Assembly: GCA_900553315.1 (NCBI GenBank)
Contig: USCW01000103.1
Span: 1-6,143 of the forward strand
Direction of reading: 5' to 3'
Source of the DNA: an uncultured Eubacteriales bacterium
GTDB taxonomy: Bacteria; Bacillota; Clostridia; Christensenellales; Aristaeellaceae
Length of the DNA stretch: 6,143 nt
Numbering within the stretch: the stretch's first letter is position 1; every line of letters begins with the position of its first letter. The notes beneath the pieces are model-generated. The model worked only from the letters and a program-made list of their open reading frames with translations, did no database searches and was not told the origin of the DNA. Of this stretch, positions 1 through 6,089 are shown in pieces. The position numbers were made by a program, and so were the translations under genes.

Positions 1-183
1 ATCTGCGTCGGCGCCGGATTGTATCCCTCTGTGGAGGAGGCTTGCCGCGAGATGATCCACGTCAATCCCGCACAGCAGCCCATCCCGGAAAACGTCCCCG
101 AATACGCCAAATACTACGCGGTCTATCAGAAGCTCTATGCCGCTAACCGCGACATTTTCAAGGAGCTCGGAAAAATTTCATGA
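1..183 (+). CDS. xylB: FGGY-family carbohydrate kinase, C-terminal fragment (probably xylulokinase)
   Basis: The gene enters from the left edge and only its last 60 codons are visible, ending in TGA at 181-183. The fragment begins ICVGAGLYPSVEEAC, the conserved glycine-containing segment and following helix near the end of the FGGY C-terminal domain. It then has a tail rich in Tyr and Lys (YAKYYAVYQKLY) that matches the closing helix of xylulokinases. Such enzymes phosphorylate a pentulose with ATP in the cytoplasm, feeding the pentose phosphate pathway. The catalytic Asp and the sugar-binding residues lie outside the window, so the substrate cannot be read: xylulose is the best guess, and another FGGY sugar is possible. 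The gene is convergent with rfbD and ends 9 nt before a strong hairpin. There is no sign of truncation other than the window edge. Confidence 0.75.
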   Translation: MCVGAGLYPSVEEACREMIHVNPAQQPIPENVPEYAKYYAVYQKLYAANRDIFKELGKIS

Positions 184-192
184 CAGCAGCAG

Positions 193-230
193 AAAAGCGG
201 GAGCCCTTCGGCCGAAGGGCTCCCGCTTTT
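193..230. terminator. Bidirectional rho-independent terminator between convergent xylB and rfbD
   Basis: The 38-nt segment is a perfect inverted repeat: 18-nt arms at 193-210 and 213-230 around a central GC, with a GC-rich core (GCGGGAGCCC against GGGCTCCCGC) and a practical loop near CGGCCG. It starts with AAAA and ends with TTTT, so the transcript of either strand has a GC stem followed by a U run. It lies 9 nt after the kinase stop codon on the plus strand and 21 nt beyond the rfbD stop on the minus strand, so it can end both convergent transcripts. Confidence 0.88.
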
Positions 231-251
231 CTATATCCCATGATTTTTCCA

Positions 252-1100
252 TTATTCGTTCTTCAAAATTTCCACATACCGATGGAGCGCATCCTGCCAA
301 GCGGGGAGCCGCGCAAACCCAGCCTGATCGAGACTGCGCTTGCTCATGCGGGAGTTTAGCGGACGCTTCGCCGCGGTGGGGTAGGCGCTGGTGGGGATTG
401 GATGCACCACGCACTTCAACCCCGCCTCATCCATGATCGCCTGTGCAAACTCCGCCCAAGAGCAGTAGCCCTCGTTCGTCGCGTGATACACGCCGTATTT
501 CTCCGTCTGGATCATCGCGCCCAGCAGCACCGCCAAGTCCGCCGTGTAGGTCGGCGAGCCGATCTGATCGGATACGACGTTGATCTCCTTGCGCTCTGCG
601 CCCAGACGCATCATCGTCCGCACAAAGTTGTGCCCGTTCACGCCAAATACCCAGCTGATCCGCACGATGAAGTACCGCTGCATCAGGCTGGCCACGGCCT
701 CCTCGCCCTGATCCTTCGTCAATCCATAAACGCTCTGCGGCTTGTGTGGGTCGTTTACCTCGTAGGGGGTGTCGCCGGTCCCATCGAACACGTAGTCCGT
801 ACTGATATACATCAGCTTCGCGTTCACCGCCAGCGCGGCGCGCACCATGTTCAGCGTGCCCATGCCGTTCACATCCGCGCAAACCTCCGGCATACTCTCG
901 GCCTTTTCCACGTTCGTATAGGCCGCGCAATGAATGATTGCGTCCGGGGCATAGGCCTTCACCGCCGCCATCACCGCGTCGCCGTCCGTCAGGTCAAAAT
1001 CCTGCACGTCCACGCCCTTGTTTTCAACGCCCAGACGATCCAGCTCCTTGCAGACATCATAGCCCAGCTGTCCGCCCACGCCCGTTACCAGTACCTTCAT
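252..1100 (-). CDS. rfbD: dTDP-4-dehydrorhamnose reductase (RmlD)
   Basis: This is the last enzyme of dTDP-L-rhamnose synthesis: it reduces dTDP-4-dehydro-L-rhamnose with NAD(P)H in the cytoplasm. The 282-residue product has the length usual for RmlD. It is a short-chain dehydrogenase-type Rossmann protein: N-terminal TGVGGQLG (residues 6-13, GxxGxxG), HCAAYTNVEKAE (57-68), catalytic STDYVFDG (100-107), YGLTK with Tyr125 and Lys129, and the C-terminal RPLNSRMSKRSL (246-257) typical of the substrate-binding region of RmlD. An open frame continues 25 codons upstream to 1175. I choose the ATG at 1098-1100 because the nucleotide-binding strand begins right there (MKVLVTG), because it overlaps the rfbB stop as ATGA, and because AGGCGGA lies just before it. 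It is the final gene of the rfbACBD unit, followed by the hairpin at 193-230. Confidence 0.96.
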   Translation of the reverse strand: MKVLVTGVGGQLGYDVCKELDRLGVENKGVDVQDFDLTDGDAVMAAVKAYAPDAIIHCAAYTNVEKAESMPEVCADVNGMGTLNMVRAALAVNAKLMYISTDYVFDGTGDTPYEVNDPHKPQSVYGLTKDQGEEAVASLMQRYFIVRISWVFGVNGHNFVRTMMRLGAERKEINVVSDQIGSPTYTADLAVLLGAMIQTEKYGVYHATNEGYCSWAEFAQAIMDEAGLKCVVHPIPTSAYPTAAKRPLNSRMSKRSLDQAGFARLPAWQDALHRYVEILKNE

Positions 1101-2128
1101 TCCGCCTGCCCCCGATTTCCATACATCTTCTCGTAGTAATTCTGATAGTCCCCCGCCAGAATGTCCTTCCACCACTTCTCGTTGTCCAGATACCAGCGGA
1201 TGGTCTTCTTGATGCCCTCGTCAAAGGGCGTAGCGGGCAGCCATCCCAGCTCGCTGTGGATCTTCGTGGGGTCAATGGCGTAGCGCCGGTCGTGACCGGG
1301 ACGATCCTTTACATAGGTGATGAGGCTCTCCGGCTTGCCCAGCTCGCGCAGAATGGTCTTGACCACCTCGAGATTCGTGCGCTCGTTGTGGCCGCCCACG
1401 TTGTAGATTTCGCCCTCGCGGCCCTTGCGCATGACCAGATCAATAGCGGAGCAATGATCCTCCACATACAGCCAGTCGCGCACGTTCTCGCCCGTGCCGT
1501 ATACCGGCAGACTCTCGTCCGCCAGCGCTCGGGAGATCATCAGCGGAATCAGCTTTTCCGGGAAGTGATAGGGGCCGTAGTTGTTGGAGCAGCGGGTGAT
1601 GCTCACCGGCAGGTGGAAGGTGCGGGCATAGGCCAGCACCAGCAGGTCGGCGGAAGCCTTCGACGCGCTGTAGGGGCTGGAAGTGTGAATGGGCGTTTCC
1701 TCGGTGAAGAACAGATCGGGCCGATCCAGCGGCAGGTCGCCGTAGACCTCGTCCGTGGACACCTGATGATAGCGCTTGATGCCGTACTTCCGGCACGCGT
1801 CCATCAGCGTCTGGGTGCCCAGAATATTCGTGCGCAGGAACAGCCCAGGATCCTCCACCGAGCGATCCACGTGGCTCTCCGCCGCGAAGTTCACCAGAAT
1901 ATCGGGATGCTCCTCCTCAAAGAGCTTCTCCACCGCCGCCCGGTCGGTAATGTCGGCCTTGACGAAGCGGAAGTTCGCATGCAACATGGCCTCGTCCAGC
2001 GTCGCCATGTTGCCCGCATAGGTCAGGCTGTCCAGACAGACAATGCGGTCCTCCGGATGGTTCTTCAGCTGAAAATAAATGAAATTGCTGCCGATAAAGC
2101 CGGCGCCGCCGGTCACGATGATCGTCAT
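1097..2128 (-). CDS. rfbB: dTDP-glucose 4,6-dehydratase (RmlB)
   Basis: It converts dTDP-D-glucose to dTDP-4-dehydro-6-deoxy-D-glucose using tightly bound NAD+, the second step towards dTDP-L-rhamnose. The 343-residue length is normal for the family. Visible motifs are TGGAGFIG (6-13, NAD+ binding), CLDSLTYAGN (31-40), NFAAESHVDRS (80-90), the catalytic Thr125-Asp126-Glu127 in STDEVYGDL, Tyr153 and Lys157 in SPYSASK, RCSNNYGPY (179-187) and GTGENVRDWLYVEDH (211-225). All active-site residues are present. The ATG at 2126-2128 overlaps the rfbC stop as ATGA and is preceded by GAGGAGG about 7 nt upstream, a strong ribosome binding site inside the end of rfbC. Its own TGA overlaps the rfbD start in the same way, suggesting translational coupling along the cluster. 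The product could in principle also feed other dTDP-deoxysugars, but the neighbours point to rhamnose. Confidence 0.97.
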   Translation of the reverse strand: MTIIVTGGAGFIGSNFIYFQLKNHPEDRIVCLDSLTYAGNMATLDEAMLHANFRFVKADITDRAAVEKLFEEEHPDILVNFAAESHVDRSVEDPGLFLRTNILGTQTLMDACRKYGIKRYHQVSTDEVYGDLPLDRPDLFFTEETPIHTSSPYSASKASADLLVLAYARTFHLPVSITRCSNNYGPYHFPEKLIPLMISRALADESLPVYGTGENVRDWLYVEDHCSAIDLVMRKGREGEIYNVGGHNERTNLEVVKTILRELGKPESLITYVKDRPGHDRRYAIDPTKIHSELGWLPATPFDEGIKKTIRWYLDNEKWWKDILAGDYQNYYEKMYGNRGQAE

Positions 2129-2694
2129 GCCTGTTCCTCCTCATAGACGAAGTTGCAGTCGCTGTCCTTGAGCAGCGGCGAGGTGGTGTCCTTCGGGCTG
2201 AGCAGCTCGTCCTGCACCTTGCCCCAGTCCACGCCGATGGCGGGGTCATTGTAGCGAATGCCCCGGTCGCATTCCTTGCTGTACAGGTTGTCCACCTTGT
2301 AGCAGAACTCCACGTCCTCGGTCAGCGTCACAAAGCCATGGCCGAAGCCCCGGGGAATGAACAGCATCCGCTTGTTCTCCGCGCTCAGCTCCACGCCCAC
2401 CCATTTGCAGTAGTTCGGACTGCCCTTGCGCAGATCAACAGCCACGTCCAGCACAGCGCCCTTTGTCACGCGCACCAGCTTGGCCTGCGCCATGGGCGCA
2501 TTCTGGAAGTGAATGCCCCGCAGAGTACCCTTCTGGGCGGTGAAGGACTGATTGTCCTGCACGAATACGTTGTCGATGCCCAGATCATGGAACGCCTTCT
2601 GAGAATAGGTCTCCATGAAATAGCCGCGCTTGTCGCCGAAGACCTTCGGCTCAATGATATACACGCCCGGCAGGGCGGTTTCGATCTTCTCCAT
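2125..2694 (-). CDS. rfbC: dTDP-4-dehydrorhamnose 3,5-epimerase (RmlC)
   Basis: It epimerises C3 and C5 of dTDP-4-dehydro-6-deoxyglucose to give dTDP-4-dehydro-L-rhamnose, the third step of the pathway. The 189-residue cupin has the usual family length. Visible features are DKRGYFMETY (21-30), QDNQSFT (46-52), GTLRGIHFQ (56-64) with the catalytic base His62, Lys72 in AQAKLVRV, IPRGFGHGF (113-121) with His119, Tyr132 as the expected general acid, and LSPKDTTSPLL (165-175) with Asp169. Both the His and the Tyr of the catalytic set are kept, which separates a true epimerase from related cupins. The ATG at 2692-2694 has AAAGGAAG about 10 nt upstream. The gene starts 27 nt after the rfbA stop and ends overlapping rfbB by 4 nt. 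Confidence 0.97.
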   Translation of the reverse strand: MEKIETALPGVYIIEPKVFGDKRGYFMETYSQKAFHDLGIDNVFVQDNQSFTAQKGTLRGIHFQNAPMAQAKLVRVTKGAVLDVAVDLRKGSPNYCKWVGVELSAENKRMLFIPRGFGHGFVTLTEDVEFCYKVDNLYSKECDRGIRYNDPAIGVDWGKVQDELLSPKDTTSPLLKDSDCNFVYEEEQA

Positions 2695-2721
2695 GAAATA
2701 ATTGCTTCCTTTCGTGTATGC

Positions 2722-3609
2722 TCAATAGCGGATGCGGCCCTCGGCCACGGCCTTCAGATGCTCGCCGTAGGGGCTCTTGCCGTAGCGGGCGGCGGATTCC
2801 AGCAGCTTCTCCTTGGTGATCCAGCCATTCTTGTAGGCGATCTCCTCCGGAGCGCTGATCTTGATGGACTGCCGCTTTTCGATCATGCGCACAAAGTCCG
2901 CCGCGTCCACAAGGCTGTCCATGGTGCCCGTATCCAGCCACGCAAAGCCGCGCCCCAGCAGCTTCACGTTCAGCCGCTGCTGCTGCAAATACATGTCGTT
3001 CAGCGTGGTGATCTCCAATTCACCCCGGGCGGAGGGCTTCACGTCCTTCGCCATGGCGCTGACTCCCTTGGGATAGAAATACAGACCCGTAATGGCGTAG
3101 TTGCTCTTGGGCTGCTTGGGCTTTTCCTCCACCGAGATGACCTTGCCCTCCGCGTCGAACTCTACGATGCCGAAGCGCTCCGGATCATTGACATAGTAGC
3201 CGAAGATGCTGGCCTTATCATCGTGCTCCGCAGCCGCAGCGGCCTCCCGCAGAATGCTGGAAAAGCCATTGCCGTAGAAGATGTTATCGCCCAGCACCAT
3301 GGCGCACGCGTCGTCGCCGATGAATTCCTCGCCCAGCAGGAAGGCCTGCGCCAGTCCGTCGGGAGAGGGCTGCACCTTATAGGACAGCTTCAGCCCGAAC
3401 TGACTGCCGTCCCCCAGCAGCGCCTCAAAGCGCGGCGTGTCGGTGGGTGTGGAGATAATCAGAATATCCTGGATCCCCGCCAGCATCAGCGTGGACAGGG
3501 GATAGTAGATCATGGGCTTATCGTACACGGGCAGCAGTTGCTTGCTCGTGACCATGGTCAGGGGATACAGGCGCGTTCCCGCGCCGCCAGCCAGAACAAT
3601 ACCCTTCAT
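2722..3609 (-). CDS. rfbA: Glucose-1-phosphate thymidylyltransferase (RmlA)
   Basis: It joins glucose-1-phosphate and dTTP to give dTDP-glucose and pyrophosphate, the committed and usually feedback-controlled step of dTDP-L-rhamnose synthesis. The 295-residue length fits the common RmlA type. Motifs in order: the nucleotidyltransferase signature [13 protein letters not shown] (6-18), [12 protein letters not shown] (22-33) with the conserved Lys, [11 protein letters not shown] (80-90), the metal-binding LGDNIFYG (106-113), [19 protein letters not shown] (161-179), [10 protein letters not shown] (196-205) and [10 protein letters not shown] (224-233). The C-terminal stretch from about 250 is the helical tail found in RmlA and linked there to the allosteric site. 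ATG at 3607-3609 is preceded by GAGGGA about 6 nt upstream. It is the first gene of the rfbACBD cluster, 98 nt after pyrE on the same strand. No clear promoter is visible directly upstream of it. Confidence 0.97.
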   Translation of the reverse strand: MKGIVLAGGAGTRLYPLTMVTSKQLLPVYDKPMIYYPLSTLMLAGIQDILIISTPTDTPRFEALLGDGSQFGLKLSYKVQPSPDGLAQAFLLGEEFIGDDACAMVLGDNIFYGNGFSSILREAAAAAEHDDKASIFGYYVNDPERFGIVEFDAEGKVISVEEKPKQPKSNYAITGLYFYPKGVSAMAKDVKPSARGELEITTLNDMYLQQQRLNVKLLGRGFAWLDTGTMDSLVDAADFVRMIEKRQSIKISAPEEIAYKNGWITKEKLLESAARYGKSPYGEHLKAVAEGRIRY

Positions 3610-3663
3610 GTACAGTCCCTCGTTTCTTATGCGTAATCGCTTTGTACTACAGAATCAACGACA

Positions 3664-3675
3664 GAACGGCCGTTC
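3664..3675. repeat. 12-bp perfect palindrome in the pyrE-rfbA gap
   Basis: GAACGGCCGTTC is a perfect inverted repeat, centred about 60 nt upstream of the rfbA start codon. It is not followed by a T run on either strand, so it is not a standard terminator. The rest of the 98-nt gap holds a doubled TGATAC (minus strand, near 3695-3710, the first copy overlapping the pyrE stop). It shows no convincing -35/-10 pair: the best minus-strand option, TTGATT at 3653-3658, has no good -10 at the right distance. The palindrome could be a regulator site or chance. Confidence 0.4.
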
Positions 3676-3707
3676 AGCTTCCAATGATGTATGCGTATCA
3701 GCTTGTA

Positions 3708-4274
3708 TCAGCTATTGCGCGGCGGGCTCATGGGCACGCCCTTTGCGCACAGGGGACAATGCTCCGCCGGATACAGGTTGACCTCTGCCTGTACCAAGGC
3801 GGTAAAGGGCACGCCGAAGTCCACCCTTCCACGGGTGCGATCCACCAGCGCGGCCACCTGCACCGTCTCGGCGCCGCTGGCGCGAATGATCTCCATAACC
3901 TCGCGCACCGAGCCGCCGGTGGTCACAGTATCCTCGACAATGAGCACGCGGCTCTTTTCGGGAATGCGGAAGCCGCGTCGCAGGGTCATAACCGCGTCCT
4001 TGCGCTCGCAGTAAATGAAATGCTTGCCCAATGCGCGGCTGACCTCATAGCCGAAGATAATGCCGCCCAGCGCCGGGGCGATGACCAGATCGCATCCGCA
4101 GTCCCGGCACCGCTCCGCCAGCTCCCTGCAGAGCTGCTCAGTGATGTCCGCGTGCTCGATCAGGTGCGCGCATTGCAGAAACAGATCTGCGTGCCGACCG
4201 CTCTTCATCAGGAAATGTCCTTCCTCCAGCGCCCCCGCCTGACGCATCAGCGCCAGCGCTTCTTCCAGCGTCAT
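3708..4274 (-). CDS. pyrE: Orotate phosphoribosyltransferase
   Basis: It transfers ribose-5-phosphate from PRPP to orotate, giving orotidine 5'-monophosphate, the fifth step of de novo pyrimidine synthesis in the cytoplasm. The product is 188 residues, normal for PyrE. The PRPP-binding signature VLIVEDTVTTGGS spans about 110-122. Upstream are FLMKSGRHADLFL (21-33), a loop typical of the family, APALGGIIFGYEVSRAL (66-82), and ERKDAVMTLRRGF (90-102) with the flexible-loop Lys and Arg residues. The C-terminus carries HCPLCAKG (172-179), a Cys-x-x-Cys tail that I recall from other clostridial and thermophile OPRTs. The frame is open to 4406. I choose the ATG at 4272-4274 because AAGGAG lies about 9 nt before it and because the promoter at 4308-4336 sits inside the longer frame. 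pyrE stands apart from other pyr genes in this window. Confidence 0.95.
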   Translation of the reverse strand: MTLEEALALMRQAGALEEGHFLMKSGRHADLFLQCAHLIEHADITEQLCRELAERCRDCGCDLVIAPALGGIIFGYEVSRALGKHFIYCERKDAVMTLRRGFRIPEKSRVLIVEDTVTTGGSVREVMEIIRASGAETVQVAALVDRTRGRVDFGVPFTALVQAEVNLYPAEHCPLCAKGVPMSPPRNS

Positions 4275-4307
4275 TTTGCCTCTCTCCTTCGTGTTTTCCT
4301 TGTTTTC

Positions 4308-4336
4308 ATGATACCAACTGTCACGGCAACTGTCAA
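4308..4336 (-). promoter_or_regulatory. Strong sigma-A type promoter for pyrE
   Basis: On the minus strand, TTGACA (4336-4331) is followed after exactly 17 nt by TATCAT (4313-4308): a consensus -35 and a 5/6 -10. Transcription should start near 4301, giving a leader of only about 26 nt before the pyrE ATG. That leaves no room for a PyrR-type attenuator or riboswitch, so any control should act on initiation. A run of seven T (minus strand) lies about 45 nt further upstream at 4387-4381. Confidence 0.85.
4315..4335 (-). repeat. 9-bp direct repeat inside the pyrE promoter, possible operator
   Basis: On the minus strand TGACAGTTG occurs twice, at 4335-4327 and 4323-4315, separated by CCG, giving a 12-bp period. 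The first copy includes five bases of the -35 box and the second fills the spacer up to two bases from the -10. Two identical sites this close within the core promoter look like a binding site for a repressor, or could be a chance duplication. No regulator gene is visible in the window. Confidence 0.5.
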
Positions 4337-4459
4337 GCGAGAGCGGGCTTCTCACGGCGGCAGCGAGGGAGAATGAGGCGAAAAAAATTCGAAGAAAGGC
4401 ATTCATTTAGGAGCATGGCTGTTTCGGCGTTCGATGGCTGTTCTTCATGGTGAATTTTC

Positions 4460-4498
4460 AACAATAAAATAAGACCCGCCAAGTCAATGGCGAGTCCT
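4460..4498 (-). terminator. Rho-independent terminator after the flavin reductase gene
   Basis: On the minus strand AGGACTCGCC (4498-4489) pairs with GGCGGGTCTT (4480-4471), with two G-U pairs, around the 8-nt loop ATTGACTT. The stem is followed by the T-rich tail ATTTTATTGTT (4470-4460). It lies 24 nt after the stop codon of the minus-strand gene at 4523-5134, so it should end that transcript before the pyrE promoter. Confidence 0.85.
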
Positions 4499-4522
4499 TC
4501 AGCGTCCTCCCACGCAGAACCT

Positions 4523-5134
4523 TTACTTCCAATACCCCTTCATCCGCTTCGTCTGCACCTCGGGGCGGGCCAGCGAGTAGCCGAAAAAGCCCAGCACGTC
4601 GTCGCTGCGCTGATACACGCCATGCGCATAGGCGACGAGGTGCGCGGCCTCCAAATGCAGGGAACCGTCGGACGCAAAGAAGCGCTCCTGCGCGGCAACG
4701 CTGACGATCCGGGCCAAGAACATATCATGACTGCCCAGCGGGATGACCTGTTCTACCTTGCAGCTCAAATATGCCGGACACTCCGCCACGGCAGGGGCGT
4801 AGGTCAGGCCGTCAGCCGCCACGGGAGTCAGGCCGGTCTCCGCCCATTTGTCCACATCCCGGCCGCTCTTCACGCCGCAGTAATCCAGCGCCTTACAATG
4901 CTCCGCGTCCACCAGGTTCACCGTGAATTCGCCGCTGTCCCGAAGCATAGCGTAGGAGTAGCGTTCCTTGCGCACGCTGATGGACAGCATGGGCGGGTTG
5001 CTGTTGACCGTGCCGGCCCAAGCCACGGTCAGCAGATTAGGCTTTGCTTCCGGAGCCTTGGCACGGCAGCTGATGAGCACTGCGGGCACCGGGCTGAGCA
5101 GCGGACAGGGGGGAAAAGTACGAAATTCCGACAT
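4523..5134 (-). CDS. Flavin reductase-like (flavoredoxin-type) FMN-binding protein
   Basis: The 203-residue protein looks like the flavin reductase-like domain family (split-barrel FMN-binding fold), whose members include flavoredoxins and NAD(P)H:FMN reductases; it should be cytoplasmic. Supporting features are the N-terminal PAVLISCRAKAPEAKPNLLTVAW (17-39), GTVNSNPPMLSISVRKERYSYAML (41-64), which matches the family's PPxxSISV FMN-contact segment, GEFTVNLVDAEHCKALDYCGVKSGRDVDKW (68-97), ECPAYLSCKVEQVIPLGSHDMFLARIV (118-144) and a final HLVAYAHGVYQ (165-175). No signal peptide or membrane segment is visible. The start at 5132-5134 has AGGAAG about 6 nt upstream. It is a single-gene unit, divergent from the phosphoesterase and followed by its own terminator. 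The electron donor and partner cannot be read from the sequence. It has at least five Cys residues, but no iron-sulfur motif is apparent. Confidence 0.88.
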   Translation of the reverse strand: MSEFRTFPPCPLLSPVPAVLISCRAKAPEAKPNLLTVAWAGTVNSNPPMLSISVRKERYSYAMLRDSGEFTVNLVDAEHCKALDYCGVKSGRDVDKWAETGLTPVAADGLTYAPAVAECPAYLSCKVEQVIPLGSHDMFLARIVSVAAQERFFASDGSLHLEAAHLVAYAHGVYQRSDDVLGFFGYSLARPEVQTKRMKGYWK

Positions 5135-5149
5135 GATATTCTTCCTTTC

Positions 5150-5178
5150 TTGCCAGAGAAGGCGGCGTAGTGTACAAT
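5150..5178 (+). promoter_or_regulatory. Sigma-A type promoter for the metallophosphoesterase
   Basis: TTGCCA (5150-5155) and TACAAT (5173-5178) are separated by exactly 17 nt, each 5/6 to consensus. Transcription should begin near 5185, giving a leader of about 32 nt. The 82-nt region also has to hold the promoter of the divergent flavin reductase gene. On the minus strand TACACT (5174-5169) could be its -10, overlapping the plus-strand -10, but I see no good -35 for it. Confidence 0.75.
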
Positions 5179-5201
5179 GACTGCAAAACCAGCATTGCGA
5201 G

Positions 5202-5220
5202 GGAGGTTATGAACGAATGA
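5202..5220 (+). promoter_or_regulatory. Ribosome binding site and three-codon overlapping open frame at the phosphoesterase start
   Basis: GGAGG at 5202-5206 lies 10 nt before the chosen ATG at 5217. Between them another ATG at 5209 opens a three-codon frame (Met-Asn-Glu) that stops with TGA at 5218-5220, overlapping the gene's own start as ATGA. The first ATG is only 2 nt from GGAGG, too close for efficient initiation, so the start at 5217 is preferred. The arrangement would allow termination and restart. Confidence 0.5.
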
Positions 5221-6089
5221 AGTATCGCGGTCGCCATCAAGCGCGGCGCAAGCGCCGCATCGTGGGCATCCTGATCGCCGTCGCGGCGTTGGCGCTGATC
5301 GCCTGCCCCTTTGTGGAGCCTTATCTCCTGCAGGTGGAGAGCGTTACGCTGACCTCCGACGATCTTCCCGCCGATATTGCGCGGCTGAAAATCGTCTACC
5401 TGTCAGATATTCATCAGGGCGCGTTCTTTTCCTCCAATCGGGTGCAGAATCTCATCACGCAGGTGAACAGTCTCAACCCGGATATTATTCTGCTGGGCGG
5501 CGACTATGCGAACACCTCAGACGAAGCGATTGCGTTTTTTGAGAATGCGCCGTCCTTTCATGCGCGGTATCTGACCGCCGCCGTACTGGGCAATCATGAT
5601 CGCACGGTGCCGGAGAGCAATCTGACCAAGTTGGGGCAGGTCATGTATGCCGCTGGGGTCACGCCGCTGGTGAACAGCGTGGCGCGGGTGAAAATCGGTG
5701 CGGACTACATTTATCTTGCGGGCATTGACGATGTGGACAACGGCACGCCTGATTTGGCGGGCGTTGCCGCGCAGGTGCGCAAGGAGGATTATGTGATCTT
5801 CCTGAGCCATTCGCCCGCGATTCTCTCACAGGCGCTGGACGCGAAGGATCAAAACGGCGACAAGGGCTGGTTTGACCTCGCGCTGTGCGGACATACCCAC
5901 GGCGGGCAGGTAACGCTTCTCGGTCAGCCCCTGCTCCCCTCCGCCCGGACGAACGGCCGCTACTGGCGCGGCTGGTACGAGGCGAACCGTGCGCACATCC
6001 TCGTCAGCAACGGTGTAGGCACCTCCGTCGCCCCCCTCCGTCTCTTCGCCCGCCCACAGATACATTTAATTACAGTAATACGGAAGTAA
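5217..6089 (+). CDS. Membrane-anchored calcineurin-like metallophosphoesterase (YkuE-like)
   Basis: The 290-residue protein has a strongly basic N-terminus (KYRGRHQARRKRR) followed by one hydrophobic segment at about 15-31. It is probably held in the membrane with the catalytic domain outside. The two-metal phosphoesterase motifs are complete and in order: SDIHQG (63-68, Asp64 and His66), GGDY (94-97, Asp96), GNHD (125-128), LSHSP (196-200, His198) and GHTHGGQ (225-231, His226 and His228). This set and the length fit the YkuE/YaeI/LpxG group. LpxG-type members cut UDP-diacylglucosamine in lipid A synthesis, but a Firmicute would not normally make lipid A, so the substrate here is unknown; a phospholipid, nucleotide-lipid or cell-envelope phosphoester is possible. 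It has its own promoter at 5150-5178 and is divergent from the flavin reductase gene. TAA is at 6087-6089, and no terminator is visible in the remaining 54 nt. Confidence 0.92.
   Translation: MKYRGRHQARRKRRIVGILIAVAALALIACPFVEPYLLQVESVTLTSDDLPADIARLKIVYLSDIHQGAFFSSNRVQNLITQVNSLNPDIILLGGDYANTSDEAIAFFENAPSFHARYLTAAVLGNHDRTVPESNLTKLGQVMYAAGVTPLVNSVARVKIGADYIYLAGIDDVDNGTPDLAGVAAQVRKEDYVIFLSHSPAILSQALDAKDQNGDKGWFDLALCGHTHGGQVTLLGQPLLPSARTNGRYWRGWYEANRAHILVSNGVGTSVAPLRLFARPQIHLITVIRK

Noticed and set aside
1101..1175. 25-codon N-terminal extension of rfbD
   Set aside because: It would push the gene deep into rfbB, has no similarity to RmlD N-termini, and the ATG at 1100 starts directly at the Rossmann strand with an ATGA overlap.
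938..2146. 402-codon plus-strand open frame antisense to rfbB and the 5' part of rfbD
   Set aside because: The translation is low-complexity (Arg, Pro, His, Ala, Val rich) with no recognisable domain. It lies opposite genes with clear motifs and is the kind of long antisense frame that GC-rich third codon positions create.
2338..3636. 432-codon plus-strand open frame antisense to rfbA and rfbC
   Set aside because: Same reason: it mirrors well-identified genes, has no family motif and no ribosome binding site worth noting.
3642..4376. 244-codon plus-strand open frame antisense to pyrE
   Set aside because: It mirrors pyrE, which has an unmistakable PRPP-binding motif, promoter and ribosome binding site on the other strand.
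4275..4406. 44-residue N-terminal extension of pyrE that looks vaguely like a signal peptide
   Set aside because: The strong promoter at 4308-4336 lies inside it, and PyrE is a cytoplasmic enzyme. The ATG at 4274 has a good ribosome binding site.
4415..4442. ATGGCTGTT occurring twice, 19 nt apart, and a 12-codon plus-strand frame from 4415
   Set aside because: The repeat is short and isolated, and AGGAG is only 1 nt from the ATG. There is no supporting context.
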